From NCBI GenBank assembly GCA_964601895.1, contig CAZROT010000002.1:248001-312000 (forward strand): a stretch of 64,000 nucleotides of DNA, given 5' to 3'. A program made the translations under genes and the position numbers. Of this stretch, positions 35,320 to 43,304 are shown in pieces (position 1 is the first letter of the stretch; every line of letters begins with the position of its first letter). This stretch comes from CAZROT01 sp964601895. Lineage in GTDB: Bacteria > Pseudomonadota > Gammaproteobacteria > Enterobacterales > Enterobacteriaceae. Below the pieces are notes generated by a model. That model worked only from the letters and a program-made list of their open reading frames with translations. It searched no databases and had not been told where the DNA came from.

Positions 35320-36159
35320 CTAAGAGGCATCGAATGCTTTCATTATGATTCTGGTGACTTCAGCGAGGATATCTCTGCGGCGTGGGGCATCTTTCATGCT
35401 TTGTGTAAAGAAAATGACAACGATGCGTGGTGCGCCTGACGGTGGCCAGAGAACCGCCATGGCATTGGTAGTGCCATACAGACCTGCACCTGTTCTGTCT
35501 CCAACTACCCAGTCAGCTGGAATTCCGGCACGAATACTGGTTGCCCCCGTCGTGTTATTTTTCATCCACTGCTGTAATTGCTCACGCTCTGAGGGTGCCA
35601 GAGCATCGCCCAGTACCAGCTTGTGCAGCGTCTTCGCCATGGCAGCGGGGGTGGTGGTATCACGTTTATCGCCCGGCTCTGCGGTATTAAGCTCAGGCTC
35701 ATAGCGATCCAGTCTGAAGTAGTTATCGCCCAGTGAGCGGGCAAATTCAGTCACAACAGCAGGTCCACCTAATGCTTTTACCACCAGATTGGCGGCTGTA
35801 TTATCGCTTTGCATGGAAGTGGCAGCACACAATTCGTATAGCGTCATGCCTGCAGCGAGGTTTTCTTTTTTTGCTGTCACCGGTGACCATTCTTTCTCAA
35901 GTTCTGTTTCTTTATAGAAGATACGCTGTTGCATCAGGTGAGAGTCCGTCGTGCTTTTTTGCAGCATCGCTGACACAGCGATGGTTTTGAAGGTACTGCA
36001 GAAGGGAAAGCGCTCTGTAGAGCGATAGCTGAATTTTTTATTACTGCCCGTATCGAAGGCATAGAAACCAATTCTGGATGTTTCGAGAGCAGCCAGTTTT
36101 TTCTTCAGCGCAGAAGAGGGAGATACGGCTTTTTTTGCAGATACTGTTGTTGTTTTCAC
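35320..36159 (-). CDS. Class A beta-lactamase-like protein without a signal peptide
   Basis: A 279-residue class A serine beta-lactamase with the active-site set: CSTFK (Ser55, Lys58), SDN (118–120), EPELN with the general-base Glu154, and RTG in VVGDRTGAG where most class A enzymes have KTG (Arg also occurs in carbenicillinases). ELNTAEPGDKRDTTTP is typical. The start is GTG 36159 with AAAGGA 6 bp upstream. The first ~25 residues are polar (Lys/Ser/Thr/Ala) with no hydrophobic core, although class A enzymes are normally exported by a signal peptide of that length. No alternative upstream frame supplies one. It may be cytoplasmic, routed another way, or recruited for another reaction. It lies beside the ridA-like gene, same strand, 91 bp apart. 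Confidence 0.88.
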   Translation of the reverse strand: MKTTTVSAKKAVSPSSALKKKLAALETSRIGFYAFDTGSNKKFSYRSTERFPFCSTFKTIAVSAMLQKSTTDSHLMQQRIFYKETELEKEWSPVTAKKENLAAGMTLYELCAATSMQSDNTAANLVVKALGGPAVVTEFARSLGDNYFRLDRYEPELNTAEPGDKRDTTTPAAMAKTLHKLVLGDALAPSEREQLQQWMKNNTTGATSIRAGIPADWVVGDRTGAGLYGTTNAMAVLWPPSGAPRIVVIFFTQSMKDAPRRRDILAEVTRIIMKAFDAS

Positions 36160-36250
36160 AGATATTCCTTTACCGGGTTGCGAAAGAGACCTGATGCTGT
36201 CCTGACAGAGTCAGTCAGCATTGATGTTCAGGTAATAACAGCGTTATCGG

Positions 36251-36796
36251 TTATTGCTCGATTTCAAATATTGCTTCCACTTCAACGGCGGAGCCAAAGG
36301 GTAATGAGGAAACACCGATAGCAGCTCTGGCATGCTTACCTTTTTCACCAAAGAGCTCAACAATCAGATCAGATGCCCCGTTGATGATTCTGGAATGCGC
36401 AGTAAAATCAGCAGTACTATTAACAAATCCGGTTAATTTGACACAGCGTTTCACCTTATCCAGAGACCCCACTGCTGCTTTCAGCTGTGCCAGAACGTTA
36501 AGAGCGGCTAGCCTGGCGGCGGCTGTGCCATCTTCATCTGAAATACTGTCACCTAATTTCCCGATAAATTTTATCCTGTCTGCTTCCTGTGGTAACTGTC
36601 CTGAAATGAATACCAGGTTACCCGCAATACGGTAAGGAACAAAACTGGCAGCTGGCGTTGGTGCCTGCGGTAAAGTGAGATGCATTTGTGCCATTTTGTT
36701 TTCAATATGATTGCCTGTTTGCTGACTGGCAGAGGCAAGAGGATGCAACCATAAGCTGACAGCAAGACAGCTCAACATTCTTGTGGCCTGTTTCAT
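36251..36796 (-). CDS. RidA/YjgF-family protein with signal peptide
   Basis: RidA proteins hydrolyse reactive imines made by PLP enzymes or amino-acid oxidases. This one is 181 residues from ATG 36796, chosen because AGGA lies 7 bp upstream (an ATG 15 bp earlier is weaker). It has a signal peptide (MLSCLAVSLWLHPLASA) absent from cytoplasmic RidA (~128 residues). The domain shows LVFISGQLP, AALNVLAQLKAAVGSLDKV and KHARAAIGVSSLPFGSAVEVEA, which includes the substrate-carboxylate-binding Arg and the C-terminal Glu region. It is divergent from an exported D-amino-acid-oxidase-like gene 121 bp away, a plausible source of its imine. Confidence 0.88.
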   Translation of the reverse strand: MKQATRMLSCLAVSLWLHPLASASQQTGNHIENKMAQMHLTLPQAPTPAASFVPYRIAGNLVFISGQLPQEADRIKFIGKLGDSISDEDGTAAARLAALNVLAQLKAAVGSLDKVKRCVKLTGFVNSTADFTAHSRIINGASDLIVELFGEKGKHARAAIGVSSLPFGSAVEVEAIFEIEQ

Positions 36797-36917
36797 AATA
36801 TATCCTGTCATATTATTAATTTATGTTATTCAGTTTTATTATTCAGTTCTTGACTAACAGCCGGTTAAGATTATTTTAATGTCAAATAATATTGAGTAAT
36901 TTTTACAAAGGAAAGCT

Positions 36918-38081
36918 ATGTTTATTAAAAAAATTAATTTTTTTTACCTTGCCGCCCTGCTGGTCATTATGCCCGTTTGTGGTGTTACTTCGGTTGAAGT
37001 CAGAAAAATCATACCTCCAAAGCTGGATACTGTGCATTTGGGAGAAAAAATTCTGTGCCATCGCCCGATGCGACAGGGTTCACCCAATATGAGTATTGAG
37101 CAAAAGAATGGCAAACTGATTGCACACAACTATGGTCACGGGGGCAGCGGCTGGACGCTGGGGCCCGGCTCTGCCGCTTATGTGAACAGACTGCTGATAA
37201 AATCTGAGTATGCCACTGATCTGAAAGAAAAAACACCAATTACCATTATTGGTGCCGGCGCACTTGGCCTGTTCACTGCCTATGATCTGATACAAAATGG
37301 TTTTAAAAACATTACCATTGTTGCTGAAAAGTTTACCGGGTTGACGTCACACAATGCAGGTGGCCTGCTGGCACCTGTCTCTATGCATAATGACCCGAAA
37401 TTCCAGGGAATTATCGATGAAATAGGCATTGATGCTTATAAATTTTATGTTTCTATCGCCCGCCGTGAACATCCATATTTTAAAACGGGTGCAGTCCTTG
37501 TTCCTGCTTATTTTGCCAGTCGTAAAGAATCCGGTCTTGAGCCTTATGTCGGTAAGGTGATGAAACCGGCAAAAGAAGTCAGGCTGGATTTTGGTAATGG
37601 GACAGTGCGCGATATGGTTGCATATGATGATGGTATTTTTATTGCTACCGCCAAAATGATGACTGAACTACATGAGTATTTAACCAGCAGAAAAGTAAAA
37701 TTTATCCAGAAAAAAATACAGTCTTTTGATGATATTGAAGGAAAATTTATCATTAATTGTGCCGGCATGGGTGCTGCTGAACTGAATCATGATAACAGTA
37801 TGCTGTCTGTTCAGGGACATCTCATTATGCTAAAAGATCAGAATCCGGCAGATTTGCAGCATATGATAATCCTCTATCTGGATGAAGGTGAGACGTTAAC
37901 CGGCCATAAAATAAAACGTTCTTTTTACATGTTCCCCAAACAGCTGCCGGGTACCGATGCTGATGATGTTGGCGTTATTGGCGGTACCTTTATTGAAGGA
38001 GCGACCAGCGCTACTCCCAATAACGAAGAATTTGATATTATGCTGCGCAATGCGAAACGGTTTTATGGTATGGAAAAATAA
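36918..38081 (+). CDS. Exported FAD-dependent oxidoreductase, D-amino-acid-oxidase-like with permuted motif order
   Basis: A 387-residue protein starting ATG 36918 after AAAGGAAAGCT. A hydrophobic N terminus (FFYLAALLVIMPVCGV) suggests export, and the Cys in VCGV might be a lipobox. Next comes HRPMRQGSPNMSIE then HNYGHGGSGWTLGPGSA (~50–90), the block that ends normal D-amino-acid oxidases. Only afterwards (near 110) comes the FAD-binding ITIIGAGALGLFTAYDL, then TSHNAGGLLAPVS and a Rossmann-linked body. The C-terminal FAD-contacting block thus precedes the nucleotide-binding block, i.e. a circular permutation. By recollection, similar proteins occur in Legionella. Oxidation of an amino acid to an imino acid is the likely reaction; the substrate is unknown. 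Confidence 0.82.
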   Translation: MFIKKINFFYLAALLVIMPVCGVTSVEVRKIIPPKLDTVHLGEKILCHRPMRQGSPNMSIEQKNGKLIAHNYGHGGSGWTLGPGSAAYVNRLLIKSEYATDLKEKTPITIIGAGALGLFTAYDLIQNGFKNITIVAEKFTGLTSHNAGGLLAPVSMHNDPKFQGIIDEIGIDAYKFYVSIARREHPYFKTGAVLVPAYFASRKESGLEPYVGKVMKPAKEVRLDFGNGTVRDMVAYDDGIFIATAKMMTELHEYLTSRKVKFIQKKIQSFDDIEGKFIINCAGMGAAELNHDNSMLSVQGHLIMLKDQNPADLQHMIILYLDEGETLTGHKIKRSFYMFPKQLPGTDADDVGVIGGTFIEGATSATPNNEEFDIMLRNAKRFYGMEK

Positions 38082-38528
38082 AACTGAGGAGTTTTATCAG
38101 GGTATGTGGCGTTCATATACCCTGTAACTGGAACAGGAAATATGCGCTACTGTTTTAGTCTTTTAGTCCCCTGTGCGTTTTCAATATATGCTTTCCTTCA
38201 ATTTAATACCTGCATTTTACATTACCAGCAAGCGCTAAACAGGCCTGTTTTCCTGGTAAGATATCGTCTGATTGTTAATGCTAATTTAATGAAATAGCTA
38301 CAAAAGTAACATAGGGTAAAAAAAGTAATAATAATTCAATACCTGTTACATTCATTAAGTAGATAGAATTCCCTTCATGAATATAAAGCATAAAACCTTC
38401 ATGAATATAAAGCATAAAAAAGTGTGTCAGCAAGAATCGCCGGCAGAAGTACTTTTTTATTTTTTTGTCTTTGTTGATACCTGATGGTGTTAACACATGA
38501 CTGTCCTTAATGAAGTGAGAAATTTTTC
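38082..38528. other. Intergenic region with a 24-bp tandem repeat
   Basis: 447 bp. A 51-codon frame (ATG 38142 to 38297; MRYCFSLLVPCAFSIYAFL…) has AGGAAA upstream and a hydrophobic start but is too short and unfamiliar to call a gene. The remainder is AT-rich and includes the tandem repeat at 38372–38419. Confidence 0.35.
38372..38419. repeat. Two exact tandem copies of a 24-bp unit
   Basis: The unit starting CCTTCATGAATATAAAGC occupies 38372–38395 and again 38396–38419 without mismatch. It is 110 bp upstream of the small gene at 38529. Confidence 0.8.
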
Positions 38529-38897
38529 ATGAAAGATAAAAAGGATGTTACCAGGCATTTAACCTCGTCAGGTTTGCGAAATAAGGAAGCCAGTTGTATA
38601 CGGATAAAGTTTGTCAAAAAAAGCAAAACTATTGCGATTACGCGCAGTACCTATCATCGCTATTTCAATAGCACGGGTAGATCGATGCTGTATGTAAAGA
38701 TCACGTTCAGGGATGTTAATGGCAATGTTAAGTGTAAAAAGTCCATCGGCAGCAACAACGCTTTTGGAGAAGATGACTTGCTGAATAATTATCAGGTAGA
38801 AAGAAGTGGCTGGTTTAAAGCGCGCGCTGATAGGGGAAATCGCCTGAATGTAAATGCATACGACCAGAATTGTCTGCGCTGGCATACTGCTTTTTGA
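38529..38897 (+). CDS. Hypothetical protein
   Basis: A 122-residue basic protein from ATG 38529. It has a Lys/Arg-rich start (MKDKKDVTRH), a middle that looks like beta strands (MLYVKITFRDVNGNVKCKKS) and an aromatic/Cys end (NCLRWHTAF). No signal peptide, membrane segment or known motif. It is the last gene of the accessory block before the conserved cmoB. Gene-like length and spacing support it weakly. Confidence 0.4.
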   Translation: MKDKKDVTRHLTSSGLRNKEASCIRIKFVKKSKTIAITRSTYHRYFNSTGRSMLYVKITFRDVNGNVKCKKSIGSNNAFGEDDLLNNYQVERSGWFKARADRGNRLNVNAYDQNCLRWHTAF

Positions 38898-39048
38898 TCT
38901 ATTGCCATTTGTTATGATGTGGATTCAAGGCTGCCACGAACAGCAGATGCAGTGCAGGGCAGCAATAAATGATAACGGTCAGAAGCATACTGCCGTGACT
39001 GGCAGGAAACCAGTCGCATAACCTGGTGGCTGGCCTCTTTTAACATAA

Positions 39049-40020
39049 TCAGGGGTTGTGCGCGATGATTATCGCGCGGCGTGGTGCAGGATAGCCTTCC
39101 CGGGTTCTGCTGCTATCAGCGGGATCTAAAAAATCTGTCAGTGATGCTGTATTCATCCAGTGAGTGCGCCGCTGCTCGAGGGCGGTGGTTATTGAAATAT
39201 CCACTATCCTGACATTGGTAAAACCACATTTTTTCAGCCAGACAGTTAATGCAGCTGCTGAGGGAATAAAGTAAATATTGCGCATTTGTGCATAACGGGA
39301 GTCAGGAACCAGTACCTGTTGTTCGTTTCCTGCTATTACCAGCGTTTCCAGTATCAACTCGCCTCCAGAAACTAACTGATTTTTAATCTGATAAAGATGT
39401 TCCAGCGGTGAACGCAAATGATAAAGTACCCCCATGGAAAAGACAGTATCAAATGCAGCAAGTGGGGGTAATTTTTCCAAGCTTAACGGTAACAGGTGTA
39501 CCTGCTGGCAGCCACCCAATAATTTACGAATGGCTGCAAACTGGCAGAAAAATAAGGGCACAGGATCGATACCGGTTACCAGTCTGGCACCCTGGCCTGC
39601 CATACGCCACAGGTAATAGCCATTACCACAGCCAACATCAAGCAGGTTACGACCAGCGAGTGGGCTGATATGGGGTAACAGGCGCTGCCATTTCCAGTCA
39701 GAACGCCATTCTGCATCAAGGTGAATACCATAAAGAAAAAACGGGCCTTTACGCCATGGCATTAACATGCGCAGGCGATTTTCAATGAGTGCAAGCTGGC
39801 CTGTTGCAAGTGGTAGCGCCATATCAGCCTGTACGCTATCCAGAAGGTCCAGACTATCGGGGGTGAGTGCGGGCAACTGGTCTATTATGTTACGCCAGGT
39901 GTTAAATTTGCCATGCACTGCCTGGTGCTGCCAGTCAGTGAGTTGGGCAGGCAGCGTGTTCAGCCATGACGCCAGCGGGCTTGTGGCAATCAGTTGGTAA
40001 AAATGGCCGAATTCCATCAT
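39049..40020 (-). CDS. cmoB: tRNA U34 carboxymethyltransferase CmoB
   Basis: A 323-residue SAM-fold enzyme that transfers a carboxymethyl group from carboxy-SAM to 5-hydroxyuridine at the wobble base, forming cmo5U in tRNA. MPWRKGPF and the LLDVGCGNGYYLWRM SAM motif near 125 match the family. DTVFSMGVLYHLRSPLEHL, RYAQMRNIYFIPSA and EGYPAPRRA are further family blocks. The length equals E. coli CmoB (323). It overlaps cmoA by ATGA and is the second gene of that operon, as in E. coli. Confidence 0.96.
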   Translation of the reverse strand: MMEFGHFYQLIATSPLASWLNTLPAQLTDWQHQAVHGKFNTWRNIIDQLPALTPDSLDLLDSVQADMALPLATGQLALIENRLRMLMPWRKGPFFLYGIHLDAEWRSDWKWQRLLPHISPLAGRNLLDVGCGNGYYLWRMAGQGARLVTGIDPVPLFFCQFAAIRKLLGGCQQVHLLPLSLEKLPPLAAFDTVFSMGVLYHLRSPLEHLYQIKNQLVSGGELILETLVIAGNEQQVLVPDSRYAQMRNIYFIPSAAALTVWLKKCGFTNVRIVDISITTALEQRRTHWMNTASLTDFLDPADSSRTREGYPAPRRAIIIAHNP

Positions 40021-40778
40021 GCCGGTTTTTCTGCTTTTAATGCCAGCAGGGAGCCGAAATTGAGATACTGAAACCAGACTTCACTATGGGCAAATCCAGC
40101 CTTATGTAAACGTTCCTGGTGAGTATCCACTGAATCGGTACGCATGACATTTTCCAGCATCGTGCGTTTCTGGCTGATTTCCAGCTCGCTGTATCCGTTG
40201 GCGCGCTTGAAATCATGATGCATGTTGTATAACAGCTCATTGGTAATTTTATCAGTAAAATGAAATTTCTCGGATATGATGAGCACACCCCCGGGTAACA
40301 GGGCGGTATATAGCTGGTTAATCAGATGCTGCCGGCATGCGGGCTCAAGAAACTGCAGCGTGAAATTTAATACAATCATTGAGGCGTTTACCGGTTTAAT
40401 ATCCAGAATACTGGCTTCAATGAGCTCGATGGGTGTCGTTGTGTGCAAAACAGCAAGCTGCTCGCGACAGCGCGTTATCATGGCAGGTGAATTATCAACC
40501 GCGATGATTTTACAGCCAGGCACACGAATATTGTTATGTACCGCCAGTGTGCTCGCGCAAAGAGAACAGCCCAGATCATAAATCTGGCTGTAAGGCTGTA
40601 CAAAACGCGCTGCCAGTATGCCTGTCATGCTAATTATCGTCCCATAGCCAGGCACAGAGCGCTGAATCATATTCTGAAAAACCTGTGCAACGTTATCGTC
40701 AAAAGTCCAGTCACTCAGTCTGGCAACAGGTGTGCATAGCAGGTCATCGTAACGGGTGTGAAGATCGAGGTCTGACAT
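40017..40778 (-). CDS. cmoA: Carboxy-S-adenosyl-L-methionine synthase CmoA
   Basis: A 253-residue enzyme that converts SAM and prephenate to carboxy-SAM, the donor used by CmoB. Family blocks FDDNVAQVFQNMIQRSVPGY, YDLGCSLCASTLA, IAVDNSPAMITRC and FHFTDKITNELLYNMHHDFK are present. Its stop overlaps the cmoB start by four bases, coupling donor synthesis to use. The family usually has LGCSLGA where this protein has LGCSLCA; Gly to Cys at that place may be a neutral local change. Confidence 0.96.
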   Translation of the reverse strand: MSDLDLHTRYDDLLCTPVARLSDWTFDDNVAQVFQNMIQRSVPGYGTIISMTGILAARFVQPYSQIYDLGCSLCASTLAVHNNIRVPGCKIIAVDNSPAMITRCREQLAVLHTTTPIELIEASILDIKPVNASMIVLNFTLQFLEPACRQHLINQLYTALLPGGVLIISEKFHFTDKITNELLYNMHHDFKRANGYSELEISQKRTMLENVMRTDSVDTHQERLHKAGFAHSEVWFQYLNFGSLLALKAEKPA

Positions 40779-40842
40779 GATAGGTACTTTAAGAATTTAG
40801 TATAATGATGAGGAAAGTAAATTCTAACAGATAACCGCTATT

Positions 40843-41238
40843 TCAGGTGAGCTTAAAAATATGGCTCCAGGGAAAATAGTAAGTATTAGCCAAGACCATT
40901 AACGACAGGGCAACAAAAATCGCACTGGTGCCTGAACGGCGCCAGGTGATTTCCTGATGATGCATGCCGTATATATAGAGCAGGTGGCCGGTAATTAACA
41001 TGATGCCATCAATATGAATCATCCAGATCTGGCTGCCGTTCATCTCCATCATAATGAGCAAAATAATAGCGATGGGGATATACTCGACAGCATTACCATA
41101 GACCTGAATGGCGATTTGCAGCTCATAAAATCCCCCGTCGCCGTAAGGGATACGGTATTGACTTCTGAGTGTAGTGACATTAATGGCTAATTTAATCAGC
41201 AGTAATGCGCCTAAAATAACATAAATTGAACTGATCAT
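40843..41238 (-). CDS. yecN: MAPEG-family membrane protein YecN
   Basis: A 131-residue inner-membrane protein of the MAPEG family (glutathione- and eicosanoid-metabolism-like), with four hydrophobic segments, LRSQYRIPYGDGGFYELQIAIQVYGNAVEYIPIA and HLLYIYGMHH. The start is ATG 41238, with AGGAG 7 bp upstream, which gives exactly the E. coli YecN length; an upstream ATG would add 16 residues. The function of YecN is not established. It sits beside cmoA as in E. coli. Confidence 0.88.
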   Translation of the reverse strand: MISSIYVILGALLLIKLAINVTTLRSQYRIPYGDGGFYELQIAIQVYGNAVEYIPIAIILLIMMEMNGSQIWMIHIDGIMLITGHLLYIYGMHHQEITWRRSGTSAIFVALSLMVLANTYYFPWSHIFKLT

Positions 41239-41534
41239 TTCGTACTCCTGGCACATCACTGTCACGATGGGTTGGTTCTTGCGCAAAATAATAGCGATTA
41301 TAACTGAATTGAAATCAACTTAATTGTTCTGCAACCTTCTTTAATGGTAGAGGGTCAGCCGGCACTATCCTCTACCCTCCACGCTTCTGTCAGCCTGCTG
41401 ACATGACAGGTTAAGTGTAGCATCAGGCAAGCAATAAACGCTCAAATACCTGCCATCTGTTGTTTTCCTTCAGTCGCTTAAAATAAGATGAACTAATATT
41501 ATTAATATGATTAATATTTAACAGGGATACTAAC
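41239..41534. other. Intergenic region between yecN and the effector gene
   Basis: 296 bp with two perfect inverted repeats: GGTAGAGG…CCTCTACC (41346–41376) and TGTCAG-cctg-CTGACA (41388–41403). The last ~80 bp before the effector start are very AT-rich (ATATTATTAATATGATTAATATT), typical of silenced horizontally acquired promoters. AGGGA lies before ATG 41535. Confidence 0.45.
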
Positions 41535-43292
41535 ATGAGTGATTCTGTTAGCAATAATTTTGGCGTGAAAGCTGCATCTGTCAGCAATGCAGCTCCTGTC
41601 TCCCAGAATAAAACCAGTGTCGTTAAGGGATGGATGAACTTTTTTTCCGCAATCGTTGCTCAGTTAAAAAAGGCGTTGCCTTTTATCTCAGTAATCCCCA
41701 GCCCACAGCAGGAAAATTCCCTGCCAGTAAAGCAGGTGAATGATCTTAAAATACATGAATTACAGGTTTGTATTAATACATTGGATAACCTGGAAAAATC
41801 ACTAGGCGAGACCTGTGACCGGGAATCGCTGGTATCCCTGCGCTCTGAACTGCAAAGAGAGTTAACTAGTGAACGGATGAGGAAGAACGGTTCATTAGCG
41901 GGCATTGAAAATCAGGATGCTAAAGCTGACAAAGCATACATACTATCAGAAAAAGCGCTGATTCCTGATACGATTAATAAACTGGCCATCTCTTTAAAGG
42001 CAGCTGATCCGACGTTATCCGGCACATCCATCAAAGAGATAAAAAAAGCGGTTAAGGCGGAGTTCAAGCAGGCGAATATCAATCACCTGAACAATGCAGA
42101 CTGGAAGACAGTGACCGCGCAGTTTTCGCATAATGACCAAACCTTCACCAGCGTGCTGACTCCTGCCGCTCAAATGCAGTCAGCCGGGCGTAATATCTTC
42201 ACGACCGATTATAACGGTAAGGGTGTCTGCAGTGCTGACCAGAAAAATACCACTCATGCGGCTAATTTATGGAGCTCAACATTTTCAGTAATGGGTGAAG
42301 ATGGCAAGCCAGTAACCCTTTTTGAAGGGGTACGCCATGGGGTTAACAGCCCCTATTTACTGGCTAAGGGGAGCGATGAACGCAAGTCAGGTGCTGAAAA
42401 TCGTGCCAGAGAAGTGGTAACGGCTGCGCTGTTTCTTGATATGAACAGGGAAATACTAAATAGTGCACTTAAAGGTGATACCGTAACACTGCGTTTAGCA
42501 TCGACCAGTCTGCTGGCGCCATCAGATATCTTAGGCTCTAAAGAAGGCAGCCAGTTGGCTGATCAAGTGAATGCATGGCAGGCGCTGTCATCTGAAAAAC
42601 CACTTAAATTGTCTATACCGGGCCCAAATGGTGAATTCATTACAGTTAATATTGACTTTAAGGTGGCTGCATTTAATTTTCCTGTCAATGAAAGAGGATT
42701 GAATCTCGGTTTTGGCATGAAGAAATCTGAGGAAGTTAACCAGGCTGGATTACGTATCTTGCTAGGTAATACTGCACTTAAAGCAGAATTAGGTGGCTGG
42801 GTTGGCCTTTACCTCGCCGGTGACCCCGAGCCCCGGAATGCTGAAGTAGTCCGCGCCTTAGCCACACAGCTAAAAACCATGCTGGCTGACAAAAGTTATC
42901 GTTCTGATGGCGGGGATCCGTATAAACCTTCGCGGACATTGAGTTTACTGGCCTTTGAAATTGGCGCTACCCCGGCCTGGAACTGCAAAAGTGGTAAGGA
43001 TCGTACAGGTACTCAGGATGCTGAAATAAAATTTGCCAGCGTCTTGATGCACCAGTCAAAAGATAGGCTGCCTCACGCACCTGGTAAGCTTAGTGCCGCC
43101 AATCAAGAGCTGCTTGGGAAAACGTCAATTTATAGCGGAAATGACCTGGTACAGCAATACGCTGCGGGTGCGCCAGGCAATAAGACTTTTGGTACAAGTA
43201 TCCTGCGTAGTTTAATTGGCACATCGGTACGCATGCGTGTTGGAGGCAAATGGATTGCTGAGCAGATTCGTGGCCTGTCCGATCGCGTTTAA
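41535..43292 (+). CDS. sopB: Phosphoinositide phosphatase effector of the SopB/SigD/IpgD family
   Basis: A 585-residue homologue of the type III effector SopB (561 residues) of Salmonella and IpgD of Shigella, which dephosphorylate host phosphoinositides and inositol phosphates and so activate Akt and remodel membranes. Both catalytic blocks are visible: FNFPVNERGLNLGFG near 378–392, and PAWNCKSGKDRTGTQDAEIK with the nucleophile Cys484 and P-loop Arg490. GGWVGLYLAG and GGDPYKPSR between them also match. The polar N-terminal ~60 residues lack a classic signal peptide, as expected for a type III signal. The next gene is its probable chaperone. No secretion apparatus genes are in the window. Confidence 0.92.
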   Translation: MSDSVSNNFGVKAASVSNAAPVSQNKTSVVKGWMNFFSAIVAQLKKALPFISVIPSPQQENSLPVKQVNDLKIHELQVCINTLDNLEKSLGETCDRESLVSLRSELQRELTSERMRKNGSLAGIENQDAKADKAYILSEKALIPDTINKLAISLKAADPTLSGTSIKEIKKAVKAEFKQANINHLNNADWKTVTAQFSHNDQTFTSVLTPAAQMQSAGRNIFTTDYNGKGVCSADQKNTTHAANLWSSTFSVMGEDGKPVTLFEGVRHGVNSPYLLAKGSDERKSGAENRAREVVTAALFLDMNREILNSALKGDTVTLRLASTSLLAPSDILGSKEGSQLADQVNAWQALSSEKPLKLSIPGPNGEFITVNIDFKVAAFNFPVNERGLNLGFGMKKSEEVNQAGLRILLGNTALKAELGGWVGLYLAGDPEPRNAEVVRALATQLKTMLADKSYRSDGGDPYKPSRTLSLLAFEIGATPAWNCKSGKDRTGTQDAEIKFASVLMHQSKDRLPHAPGKLSAANQELLGKTSIYSGNDLVQQYAAGAPGNKTFGTSILRSLIGTSVRMRVGGKWIAEQIRGLSDRV

Positions 43293-43304
43293 CAGAGAGG
43301 GTTT

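Noticed and set aside
34943..38897. The two small proteins at 34943–35308 and 38529–38897 as a related pair
   Set aside because: Both are ~121 residues, basic and Cys-containing at the end, but no shared motif could be aligned by eye.
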